Assembly (NCBI GenBank): GCA_948470065.1
Contig: CAOKNO010000008.1
Coordinates: 1-55,701 of the forward strand
Reading direction: 5' to 3'
Length of the DNA stretch: 55,701 nt
DNA from: an uncultured Eubacterium sp.
GTDB lineage: Bacteria; Bacillota; Clostridia; Lachnospirales; Lachnospiraceae
The notes beneath the pieces are model-generated. The model searched no databases. It saw only the letters and a list, made by a program, of their open reading frames with translations, and was not told the DNA's origin. The translations under genes were made by a program, and so were the position numbers. This document shows, in pieces, positions 18,132-26,388 of this stretch; positions within the stretch are counted from its first letter, which is position 1, and each line of letters begins with the position of its first letter.

Positions 18132-21100
18132 CTAGCCCTCCATATATTCCAGCAATTTATCCTCAACCTCTGTCGCCGTCCCCATCATCTGGAAAAAGCT
18201 ATAGCGCGAAAACAGATAGAGATGATCCACCGTCTGCCGTAAGATATTTAACTCCATCAGTTCCTGCATCCAGCCGTTTACTGCATCCGGGTTGGAAGAT
18301 ACAATTTTCTTAATCCCATACTCCTGGCCTGCATAGATAATATCCTCGGCAGAAAATCCTTCGCTCTCAGATGCGCAATTTGTATTCTGATGGTACAGAT
18401 ACGCCATCAGCAAGGCAATGATATAATACATATTGTCCTCGTCTAGCTTTAGCGTTATTTCAAATTTCTCCCGGATCTGCTCCATAAACGACGGATCGGA
18501 CAGCACCTTCTTGATGTGGTTCTCCCGGATCTCATACGCCGGGGTATTGATCTGATCGTACCCCGCATAATCCTCTTTGCGCATCGCCTCCACCAGGTTT
18601 GCACAATACAACTGTATTAACCCTGGGAAATAATTTGTATTCGCCAGGATTAAAGATACCAGCGACTGTTTATCCTGTGGGAAACGGAACCCCAGGTAAT
18701 ACAATGGTTTTTCCAGCAAAAGCCGCGCTTCCTGTATGCCGAACGGCTTTACGGTAATGGATGTAAGCTGCGTCAGGACGCTGTTTCCAGAAAGAGCCGC
18801 GTCCCTCCTGAACCTGACGATATTGTGCAGCCCTGCGATCACAAATTTAAACCGATCCTCTCCAATGCCTTGGATCTCTTTTAAGACGTCGAATGGATAG
18901 AACTTCTCCTTTTCACAGCTTTCAATAAAGGCGTCCGCTTCATCCAGAAGCAGTAACAAGTACGGGATATAGGGAAGCGAGGGGTTCTGCAGCCTCTGCC
19001 GGATCGACCTGCCTAACACATCCCAATCAGTAGTGTCTATATCCTCAGATAACACGCCCGCGTCAAACAGCTCATGCCCGATTTTCTGTGCTGCACGCGC
19101 AGCGTCAAGTCCCTTAATTTCCACCAGCACCGCCCTGTTATGGTTTTCATCCCTGTCAATGTCACGCTTCGCCATTTTCAGTAAGGCAGATTTCCCCAAC
19201 TGACGGCCGCCATATACAATATTCACTCCTGCGGGGGATTCAATCTTCTCAAGCTCGTCTTTCCTTCCCATAAAGATTTCCGGCGGCATGATCTTTGAGG
19301 AATCCCAAACATAAGGCTGGTAATAAGAAAACGGCATCATAACGGACATAAGGATCTGGTTCATAAATTGAACGTTGTAGTGATTGATTAAAAACATCAG
19401 CAGCACACGATCCAGCACGGCAAAGACTTTATCATTTAAGTCCGACTTAATTTTCCTTGCCAGCCTTCTGCGCTCTGCTAACGGCAAAGAAAAATCCAGT
19501 AATACCAGAGTATTTTTAGATCCGCCGATGTTTTTAAATTCTTCAATCAAACGATCCGCATCGTACCTGCCCAGCAAACAGACCACCCGGAAGCCATCGT
19601 TGCATGCTTTCGATCCAAACGCAGCGATCGGATGTTTGTAATTCACCTTCCTTCCAACCGGCGGTTTGATGGTTACAGAATAATTCTCCAACTTCCCGAT
19701 CTTTGGATGCTCTTTGACCTCTGCGCCGACAAAGCCAAGCGCGTCCAAAAGGTTCACAAGCCGCTGCGGCCCCAGGTAATGGCCGTTGCTCATCCATTGT
19801 TCCGCTAATCGCTTAGCCCCTCTTACATCCTTATTCCGCATACGCGTAAGCACCAGATCGCTCATTTTACAACTGCTGTCTGCAACCGCCTTATAATTGT
19901 AATCGTATTCCTCAATAAATTGCTCCAGGTAATCTGTCCCTGCAACTTCTATGGCCTCTTCTGGCTCGTCGCTGTGGATCCGTGACAGCAGATCTTCGGC
20001 AACGGTATAATTCTGGTTCTCAATCATTTCCTGGATATCCTGGATCCTGCTTTGCATCCGTTCATCCATTGTTCCCTGTGCTTTGATCCCATCTAGTTCT
20101 TTCAGCAAAGCTTTGCCACGGATCTTTGCATCCTCATGTATTTTTTCCCGGTACTTCTCTAAGACCATCTTGAAAAATCCATAATTCTTCGATTCCTTTG
20201 CATAGATAAACCACTCGCTTGCAATCTTCTGGATCCGCTCTTTCTTATTCTCCCGCGCCTCTTCGATCTGCCCATAGCTTTGGGCAAGCTCCAGGTTTTC
20301 GATAAAATCATCTAATCTCAGCTTCGCATCCGTCTGGGCAATCTGCTCGGACGCTTCCATATCGTACAATTCCGAACAAGACATATCCCCCATGTCCTCT
20401 AGATAACGCAAGATTAATTCTGCCGAGCCGTAATCATCTCCATACTGGTTGAAAATATGATCCAGTTTCTCCTCAAACGTCATCAGCCCCGCGTTTGCAT
20501 GGCGCAAAATACGGTTCGGGAGCGACAGCCCCTGGAAATCAAAGAATTTCCCGCGCATATCTGGAAAATAATCCTCCTCCAGCAATACTTCGTTCCCCCT
20601 TAAAAAATCTATGTAAAAATAGCGGTACGATGTTTCATTGTAAGCGCCGTCCAGCCTTGCCGCTAATTCTAAGAGCGTATCTTCCAATACCACCGAGCCT
20701 GCATAGGCGTCTGGCGCCAAGGCATGTCGCCTGGCACGTAAGCCTGCGCTTGCCTCCGCGATACTTTCCAGGATATCTTTTTTGACTTCCTGGTAACGCT
20801 GGCTCCCTTCGTCTTTCAGCGTATTTGTTTTCTCTGCCAAGGCAATCCACCTACAGATCACACGGAGCGTCTTTTCAATGGCATTTACTATGTTATTGCG
20901 TAAACTGCCTATCAAATCAGACGTCTTACGGGCGGTCTGGCGCATCTTTTCCCCAGCCTTATCCCAAGCTTCATTCACAAATGCATCCAGCTTCTCAGAA
21001 TCCAAATTGGAATACTCCACAGAACAATTCTCGCAGATAAATGTTTCCTTCAGGCTATCCTGCACAATCTCTGCTAAGCTATAATCCTTTTCCATCACGG

Positions 21101-24100
21101 CTTGCAGATATCCTGACAGATCCCCGTCCTTTGCAAATACCACCTTCCGTGTTTCGAGAAACCTTGCATTGCTTGCATTTTCCTTGATATGGCCTTCCAC
21201 ATAGGAATCGTAATACGACTTTGCTTCCATCGCAAGCGCATCTAGTTCCCGTTCCACAGCTACCTGATCTTTCAGCTTATAGTCTGCATACACGTCAATC
21301 CCTTTGTGGATCTCCTCTTTGAAATGATGGATCTGGTAAAGCACATTTGTCAAGGCTGCGCTTTCCTTTACCACAGGCAGTTCTTTTACATTTGCATACA
21401 ACGGCTTCATCATATAATCAAAGCTGATATGGTTTAAAAAGAAATTCCTTAGCGTTGCCGCAACCATCAGATAACTAGTAAATGCATCCACGCCGCCAGG
21501 GTATAACGTAAAGATCTTATCCGAATTATATGAACAGCACATCCACGGATCATTCAGGGCAAACGCCAGCCTTTCATGCGCATTCCGGATTTCCTCATCT
21601 CTCCCAGCCAGGGACCGAAGATACGTTACCGCACAATACGCCTTTCTATCTATCAGCATCTGGTAAACATTTGGCATAGCATGTTCCAAATCCTTAGATG
21701 AAATAAGAAATGCCATTCTTTCTTCTACAGCTTGTTCCTTATCCTTTGGCTCTTTCTGTGAATGCTTTTCTTCTACGGTTTGCTTTGTATCCTTTGGCTT
21801 CTCTGACCAGTTTGTTTCTGCGGATTGCCCCTTATCCTCCGGCTGTTTCACTGAACCCTTTTCTTCTGTAGTTTGCTCCTTATCCTCCGGCTCCCTCTCT
21901 AACTTCTTTTCTTCCCCAACTGGGTCGTATCCGCTATGCGGAATCTGTTCCTTGCCGTTCTCTACCGTTCCTTCTGTTTCTTCTGTTTCCTCTTTTTCTT
22001 CCGCTCCTTCAAATAATGTTAAAAACGGTATCTGTACATTATTTCCATAGGCTGTTAAGCGATCTTCTGCCAATGCGTAACAATACACCTTATCTGGTTC
22101 CAATTGCAGACGTTCTACCAGGTATTTTGCCAGATTCTCTGTGATTTCCGGATAAAGGCTTGTAATGACAAAACTATCGTATTGATCGGCATAATTCTCT
22201 TCCAGAATCCTAAGAAAAATGTCCGCCTCATCCGCTTCCTTCCAGAATGCGCCGATAAAGACATAGCCTTTCCCACTATCCTTATCTGTCATTTTAATCC
22301 CAAAACATTCCGTCCAGACCAAATCGTAAACTTCTACGGATGAATCTACCATCTGCTCCAAATAGATGGACAAAAGCTTTGCATATGCAATCCTCGTCAA
22401 CACTGGAATCAAGGCATCCGAAATTTCTTCTCCGCCATCCCTTGGCTTTCCTTTCATTCTGAGGAAGGTACGGGCGTCTTTTGTTGCAAGCGCCTTCTCT
22501 CCTTTCGGTGAAATGCAGTAAAATGCTCCTATTCCTTCCACCCCATATTCCCTGATATACCCTTTCTTCTGCAAATATTGGAAAGAATATCTGATCTGCT
22601 CTAACGGGGCTTCTACAGATACCGCTACTAACTCAGGCGTTATGGCATTGTATCTGTCGACACATTTCATGGATACCACGTTTCCTGCTGCATACCGCAC
22701 CTTCATATCACGGATAAATATTTTGGCTCCTACCTTCTTTTCTTCTGCTTCGCTGATATTTGCATAAAAACTGCCTGGGAAATCCTCTTCTGAAACCAGC
22801 AAGCCATGTGCCTTGATTTCCCCTTGGATATCCCCTTTTTTCTTTTCTTCTTGATCGGCTTCTTCTGAGGCTGCATTTGTTTTCTCTTCTGGCTCTGCTT
22901 CTGTTTTCTCTTCTGGGACTGCTTCTGTTTTCTCTTCTTCCAGAGGCGTTTCCCCATTGATATCCTCTGTTTGGCTTCCTTCACTCTCACGAAAGGAGTT
23001 GCCGCCTGCCCAGCCTCCTTCCCCTATCTCTGACGCCTCGCTTGTGAATCCCTTCCTCCCCTGCCTATCTTGGACTCTCTCCTCTTCATTGCTTCCTGTG
23101 AATTTCTCTTTCCCTTGCCCGCCTTGACGTTCCCCTTCCACATTCCTGCTTGTGAACTCCTCGGTTTTCTGGCTATCCTGGCATTCCTCTTCCCCGCTGC
23201 TTCCCACTAACGCTTCCGTTTCCTGCCTGCTTTGGTTCCTCTTCTTGCATTCTTCTGCTATTCTCCCGTACTGCCCATTATATGGCTCTTTTGCTCCTTC
23301 TTTGACCGCCCCGCCCTGAGCCGTGATTCTTTGTCTGCCCTCTTTGGCAATTCCTTCCTGACTATCTTCCGCTTCTGTCCATTCCTGACTGTCCTCTTTA
23401 ACGCTTTCTCCCTGCTTATCTTCTGCTTCTGTCTGTTCTTGCCTGTCCTCTTTAACGCTTTCTCCCTGGCTATCTTCTGCTTCTGTCTGTCCTTGACTGT
23501 CCTCTTTGGCAATTCCTTCCTGTTGCCTATCCTCAGTTTCTACCCATTCCTGCCCCTTCTGGTAGATTTCCTTCCGGATCATTGCTTTGCCAAGCAATTC
23601 ATTCCCAAATACCCCCGAGAGTTCCACCAAATATCCCACAAGCTTTGTGGCGTCTGTTTCTGCAATCGCATCCATAAACATGCCAAAAGGCTTTATTTCA
23701 GCTTCCTGCTCCTCGGTAAAATGATCCAGGATTTCCTGTAAGCTAGCCTTTTTCTCCAATAGCAATGCTTCTGCCTTTGCATTATCTGCCCCAAGGCTTA
23801 AAAACCGCTTACATTTGGCCAACAAGGATTCTAATTCAATCTCACGGATCGCCTGTGTAATAATAAGCCTGGCATCTTCTATGCTCTCTGGCAAAGTTTT
23901 TCCTGGATAAAGCTTGCCATATAACGTTTCACAGATATCCCGCCGCTGGTCCATCTTTTTTAAGTTGGCAACCAACCGTTCCGTTATATCGCTGGCAATT
24001 ATTTTCTTCCCTTTGACACAAATAACTGCCATATCCAGTTCCTTTACCAACGCTGGCATCTGTCCTGCTATTGCATCCATGTTTTTTAAAATTTCCAATA

Positions 24101-24125
24101 ATATCCCAATCGTTTCCAATCCCAT
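18132..24125 (-). CDS. Giant multidomain P-loop ATPase (1997 aa), putative conflict/defence protein
   Basis: Parts in order: an N-terminal helical domain (1-190); three 18-residue acidic repeats plus a partial fourth (about 204-265) and a long acidic, Gln/Glu-rich linker (to about 440); a MarR-like winged helix (about 480-550, ending FYCISPKGEKAL); an alpha/beta domain (about 565-705); a second Glu/Lys-rich linker (about 708-803); a long helical region (to about 1480); and a C-terminal ATPase. The ATPase has a sensor-like entry (PPEIFMGRKDELEKI), Walker A GGRQLGKSALL (1639-1649), Walker B LLLLLDEADA (about 1723-1732) and a C-terminal helical/winged part. This resembles Orc/Cdc6- or STAND-type switch ATPases. 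The annotated ATG touches the Shine-Dalgarno GGGAGGT. The in-frame TTG at 24119 has ideal spacing and may be the real start. Confidence 0.85.
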   Translation of the reverse strand: MGLETIGILLEILKNMDAIAGQMPALVKELDMAVICVKGKKIIASDITERLVANLKKMDQRRDICETLYGKLYPGKTLPESIEDARLIITQAIREIELESLLAKCKRFLSLGADNAKAEALLLEKKASLQEILDHFTEEQEAEIKPFGMFMDAIAETDATKLVGYLVELSGVFGNELLGKAMIRKEIYQKGQEWVETEDRQQEGIAKEDSQGQTEAEDSQGESVKEDRQEQTEAEDKQGESVKEDSQEWTEAEDSQEGIAKEGRQRITAQGGAVKEGAKEPYNGQYGRIAEECKKRNQSRQETEALVGSSGEEECQDSQKTEEFTSRNVEGERQGGQGKEKFTGSNEEERVQDRQGRKGFTSEASEIGEGGWAGGNSFRESEGSQTEDINGETPLEEEKTEAVPEEKTEAEPEEKTNAASEEADQEEKKKGDIQGEIKAHGLLVSEEDFPGSFYANISEAEEKKVGAKIFIRDMKVRYAAGNVVSMKCVDRYNAITPELVAVSVEAPLEQIRYSFQYLQKKGYIREYGVEGIGAFYCISPKGEKALATKDARTFLRMKGKPRDGGEEISDALIPVLTRIAYAKLLSIYLEQMVDSSVEVYDLVWTECFGIKMTDKDSGKGYVFIGAFWKEADEADIFLRILEENYADQYDSFVITSLYPEITENLAKYLVERLQLEPDKVYCYALAEDRLTAYGNNVQIPFLTLFEGAEEKEETEETEGTVENGKEQIPHSGYDPVGEEKKLEREPEDKEQTTEEKGSVKQPEDKGQSAETNWSEKPKDTKQTVEEKHSQKEPKDKEQAVEERMAFLISSKDLEHAMPNVYQMLIDRKAYCAVTYLRSLAGRDEEIRNAHERLAFALNDPWMCCSYNSDKIFTLYPGGVDAFTSYLMVAATLRNFFLNHISFDYMMKPLYANVKELPVVKESAALTNVLYQIHHFKEEIHKGIDVYADYKLKDQVAVERELDALAMEAKSYYDSYVEGHIKENASNARFLETRKVVFAKDGDLSGYLQAVMEKDYSLAEIVQDSLKETFICENCSVEYSNLDSEKLDAFVNEAWDKAGEKMRQTARKTSDLIGSLRNNIVNAIEKTLRVICRWIALAEKTNTLKDEGSQRYQEVKKDILESIAEASAGLRARRHALAPDAYAGSVVLEDTLLELAARLDGAYNETSYRYFYIDFLRGNEVLLEEDYFPDMRGKFFDFQGLSLPNRILRHANAGLMTFEEKLDHIFNQYGDDYGSAELILRYLEDMGDMSCSELYDMEASEQIAQTDAKLRLDDFIENLELAQSYGQIEEARENKKERIQKIASEWFIYAKESKNYGFFKMVLEKYREKIHEDAKIRGKALLKELDGIKAQGTMDERMQSRIQDIQEMIENQNYTVAEDLLSRIHSDEPEEAIEVAGTDYLEQFIEEYDYNYKAVADSSCKMSDLVLTRMRNKDVRGAKRLAEQWMSNGHYLGPQRLVNLLDALGFVGAEVKEHPKIGKLENYSVTIKPPVGRKVNYKHPIAAFGSKACNDGFRVVCLLGRYDADRLIEEFKNIGGSKNTLVLLDFSLPLAERRRLARKIKSDLNDKVFAVLDRVLLMFLINHYNVQFMNQILMSVMMPFSYYQPYVWDSSKIMPPEIFMGRKDELEKIESPAGVNIVYGGRQLGKSALLKMAKRDIDRDENHNRAVLVEIKGLDAARAAQKIGHELFDAGVLSEDIDTTDWDVLGRSIRQRLQNPSLPYIPYLLLLLDEADAFIESCEKEKFYPFDVLKEIQGIGEDRFKFVIAGLHNIVRFRRDAALSGNSVLTQLTSITVKPFGIQEARLLLEKPLYYLGFRFPQDKQSLVSLILANTNYFPGLIQLYCANLVEAMRKEDYAGYDQINTPAYEIRENHIKKVLSDPSFMEQIREKFEITLKLDEDNMYYIIALLMAYLYHQNTNCASESEGFSAEDIIYAGQEYGIKKIVSSNPDAVNGWMQELMELNILRQTVDHLYLFSRYSFFQMMGTATEVEDKLLEYMEG
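23344..23516. repeat. 54-bp in-frame tandem repeats inside the giant ATPase gene
   Basis: About three copies of a 54-base unit (18 codons) encode units of the type (G/E)-(I/S)-(A/V)-KED-x-Q-x-x-TEAED-x-Q-(G/E). The period is exact between copies (for example TTTAACGC recurs at 23397 and 23451). The number of copies may vary between strains. Confidence 0.75.
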
Positions 24126-24164
24126 ACCTCCCTGCCTGTGCGGCGCATCTTTATTCCTTTCCCT

Positions 24165-24184
24165 GTAAAAGGCTCAAAAGCCTT
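24165..24184 (-). terminator. Weak terminator-like hairpin after tag
   Basis: Minus strand AAGGCT, loop TTTG, AGCCTT, then TT and A-rich sequence. It is small and with a short T-run, so readthrough from tag into the giant ATPase gene is possible. Confidence 0.35.
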
Positions 24185-24205
24185 CCCCTTGTCAACTGTA
24201 CAAGT

Positions 24206-24817
24206 TCAATCCTCCTGATCTCTCCGTTTACGGATTGGCTGGCTTCGTCCCATCACCTCACGATACCGGAAGCAGCTTTCCATATGGTCATTGATCATGC
24301 CGCAGGCCTGCAGGTGGGAATATACCGTAATAGATCCCAGGTACTGAAACCCTCTTTTTTTCAAATCCTTACTGATAACATCCGAAAGCCCGTTTTTCGC
24401 CGGAAGCCTGCCTTTCTGATGCCCCATATAAAGGATGGATCTGCCTTTTGTAAATCCCCATAAATAACGGCTGAACGAGCCAAATTCTTCCTGTACCTCC
24501 ATAAAATGCTGCGCATTGCGGATCACCGCCTCTATCTTCCGTCTTGATCGTATCATCCCATCTGTTTCCAAGATCCTCTCGACATCAGTTTCGGAATAAG
24601 CCGCTACCTTCTGATAATCAAACCCATCAAAACATGCCTGGAATATTTCCCTTTTTTGGATCATCATATTCCAATTCAGCCCGCACTGCATCACTTCCAT
24701 CATCAGAAATTCAAACTGCTTTTTATCATCATGTAGCGGAACCCCCCATTCCTCATCATGGTATCGTATCATTTTTTCATTGCATAAGCACCAGGCGCAC
24801 CTCTCCTTGCCATCCAT
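24206..24817 (-). CDS. tag: DNA-3-methyladenine glycosylase I
   Basis: Base-excision repair enzyme that removes 3-methyladenine from alkylated DNA. The 203 residues show the Tag signature: CAWC at the N-terminus (zinc-binding Cys), YHDEEWGVPLHDD, the substrate-pocket Glu in LMMEVMQCGLNW, and the C-terminal YSHLQACGMINDH, with a late His for the zinc snap. Length is near the usual 185-200. It stands upstream of the giant ATPase gene on the same strand (81 bases apart), but a functional link is not obvious. Confidence 0.95.
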   Translation of the reverse strand: MDGKERCAWCLCNEKMIRYHDEEWGVPLHDDKKQFEFLMMEVMQCGLNWNMMIQKREIFQACFDGFDYQKVAAYSETDVERILETDGMIRSRRKIEAVIRNAQHFMEVQEEFGSFSRYLWGFTKGRSILYMGHQKGRLPAKNGLSDVISKDLKKRGFQYLGSITVYSHLQACGMINDHMESCFRYREVMGRSQPIRKRRDQED

Positions 24818-24841
24818 ATACGTTATCTCCTAATCTGTATA

Positions 24842-25210
24842 CTATGTCCTTTTCCTCTCACTTACTTCAATCAAATGCCCGTCTGGATCGTAAATGCGGA
24901 TCATCCTTCGTCCCCATGAATTACCTGTAAGTTTTGTAACGTACCGCACAGATGGCTGCGCACGATCCAGTTTGCTCAGAAAAGCCTCCAGATCTGTTTC
25001 TTCAAAATAAAGGACAGACGCATTGTGATAAAACGACACGTCGCTCCCGAACTGTTCCTTCCAGACGCCAGCAGATTGCAGGACAAGCCCCTCGGTAAGC
25101 ATTACGTTATCGCCGCCGTCTAAGATCACATGCAAACCAAACATATCATGATAAAACTGAACGGATTCTTTGATATCCTTCACTACGATTACAATGTTTT
25201 TCAAACCCAT
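24842..25210 (-). CDS. VOC family protein (glyoxalase/bleomycin-resistance fold)
   Basis: 122-residue single vicinal-oxygen-chelate domain protein. N-terminal strand KNIVIVVKDIKESVQFYHDMFGL and C-terminal RIYDPDGHLIEVSE are classic VOC motifs, with a C-terminal metal-ligand Glu in HLIEV. The N-terminal metal His is not evident (I or V in its place), so the enzyme may use a different metal site or only bind a ligand. It starts 24 bases before tag and may be cotranscribed. The substrate is unknown. Confidence 0.85.
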   Translation of the reverse strand: MGLKNIVIVVKDIKESVQFYHDMFGLHVILDGGDNVMLTEGLVLQSAGVWKEQFGSDVSFYHNASVLYFEETDLEAFLSKLDRAQPSVRYVTKLTGNSWGRRMIRIYDPDGHLIEVSERKRT

Positions 25211-25383
25211 ATACTATCACCTGCTCTCAGCCTAAACCATTCCTCCACCAAAAAAGACATATTTACCACCTCTTATGTAAGAACCACATTTGCTTCGTAA
25301 CCTTATTTCTATCTGTTGTAAAGCTATGTCCGAATATGAACTTTCTACAAATGAAAACATAAAGATTTGCTTATGATATTAAT

Positions 25384-25950
25384 TCAATTTACGCAGCTTC
25401 CAGGAACAATAAATTCCATCCCTTCGGCTTTCATTGCCGCCCTAAGAGGTTTATCCGACGTCACAACATACATAGGATCATCTTCCGTTGAATGGATAAT
25501 CGCTGTAGCCGCAATCAATGCGTCCTGGGATCCAAATTTATGCCTTACTGCATGCATCATAAAGCCTTCTGCCCGATTTATGATTTCCCTATTTATATCC
25601 AGTACCTGGACGTTTAAAATCGGGCTTGTTCCATGTATCATTTCTTTCATTAATTTATTTAAATCCCTACACAGCTTTCTGCTCCAAGGCCTTTTTCCTT
25701 GATGGAAATACTTCCGCTCACATTTTGCCCCATCTTCTGAAATTATCCTTCCACACGTTTGCCACTGTTCGGGTTCTGCCCTCCCATATTTTCCAATCAC
25801 AGAAATAATTTCCAATTCTGTAATCTTTGAAATATAACATTTTCCTTTCCTGACATCATGAAAGTCATATATATCTGCCCTCACATTCTTTCCTGCTAAA
25901 TAACTCAGCATCTCAAAGAATGCGTTTGTATCTAACAAATACCTCCTCAT
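25384..25950 (-). CDS. PIN-domain nuclease, candidate effector of a two-component module
   Basis: 188-residue PIN (VapC-like) protein, predicted metal-dependent RNase. The acidic active-site residues are in place: Asp7 in YLLDTNAFF, Glu45/Glu47 in KITELEI, Asp143 in GSQDALIAATAI and Asp166 in VVTSDKPLRAA. It is longer than typical VapC toxins (about 130-140), with an insert at about 55-105 rich in basic residues. No antitoxin-like gene is next to it. Instead it starts 8 bases after the stop of a stand-alone receiver gene, which follows a TPR-histidine kinase. The natural inference is that kinase/receiver signalling controls this nuclease. The gene is AT-rich relative to its neighbours. Confidence 0.88.
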   Translation of the reverse strand: MRRYLLDTNAFFEMLSYLAGKNVRADIYDFHDVRKGKCYISKITELEIISVIGKYGRAEPEQWQTCGRIISEDGAKCERKYFHQGKRPWSRKLCRDLNKLMKEMIHGTSPILNVQVLDINREIINRAEGFMMHAVRHKFGSQDALIAATAIIHSTEDDPMYVVTSDKPLRAAMKAEGMEFIVPGSCVN

Positions 25951-25958
25951 ATCATTTG

Positions 25959-26381
25959 CTACTCCCCTTCCCGTATGTTTGCTTCACGAAGGATATCATG
26001 CATATCTTCCAAAGAAAATGGCTCTAGCTTTTCCTTAATTACATTTATCAATTCCATTAAATCAGCATCCGCCCCTTTATTTACATATCCGTCAATCCCA
26101 ATATTCGCCAATGCTTTGATATCTGCAAATTCACTAAAATTTGTATAAATAATCACAAAAACATAAGGCCTTATTTTTCTTATTTCCCTTAAAACGTCTT
26201 CTCCACTGAGTTTTGGCATTTTTAAATCAAGCAGGACTAAATCATAATCATTCCCCTTCAATAGCCCTAACCCCTTCATTCCATTTTCCGCAATTTCAGC
26301 TTCCATCCCATTTAATTCCAGCGCTTCTTTTACAGCGTTTGCCGTAAGCAATTCATCTTCAATAATCAAAATTTTACTCAT
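25959..26381 (-). CDS. Stand-alone receiver-domain response regulator
   Basis: CheY-like protein with one receiver domain and no DNA-binding output. From the ATG at 26381 it has 140 residues. The acidic pair Glu8/Asp9, phospho-acceptor Asp52 (LVLLDLKMP), switch Thr80 (IIYTN) and Lys102 (GYVNKGA) are all present, so it should be phosphorylatable. A TTG at 26396 would add five residues and overlap the kinase gene, but it directly abuts GGGAG, so I prefer the ATG. Only about 22 residues follow the domain. It lies between the histidine kinase gene and the PIN gene. It could carry the phosphate to the PIN protein, act as a phosphate buffer like DtcB of Detocs, or both. Confidence 0.9.
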   Translation of the reverse strand: MSKILIIEDELLTANAVKEALELNGMEAEIAENGMKGLGLLKGNDYDLVLLDLKMPKLSGEDVLREIRKIRPYVFVIIYTNFSEFADIKALANIGIDGYVNKGADADLMELINVIKEKLEPFSLEDMHDILREANIREGE

Positions 26382-26388
26382 ATTGTTT

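Noticed and set aside
22730-22990. Lys-rich minus-strand ORF in another frame of the giant ATPase gene
   Set aside because: It is an alternative reading of the Glu-rich linker of the real protein, and its Lys repeats are a result of the GAA/AAG repeats.
23344-23516. Tandem repeats as a possible CRISPR array
   Set aside because: The units are contiguous, in frame in a coding gene, and there are no unique spacers.
25384-25950. PIN gene as a plain VapC toxin of a VapBC pair
   Set aside because: No small antitoxin gene lies beside it. The upstream gene is a full receiver-domain protein and the PIN is longer than usual VapC.
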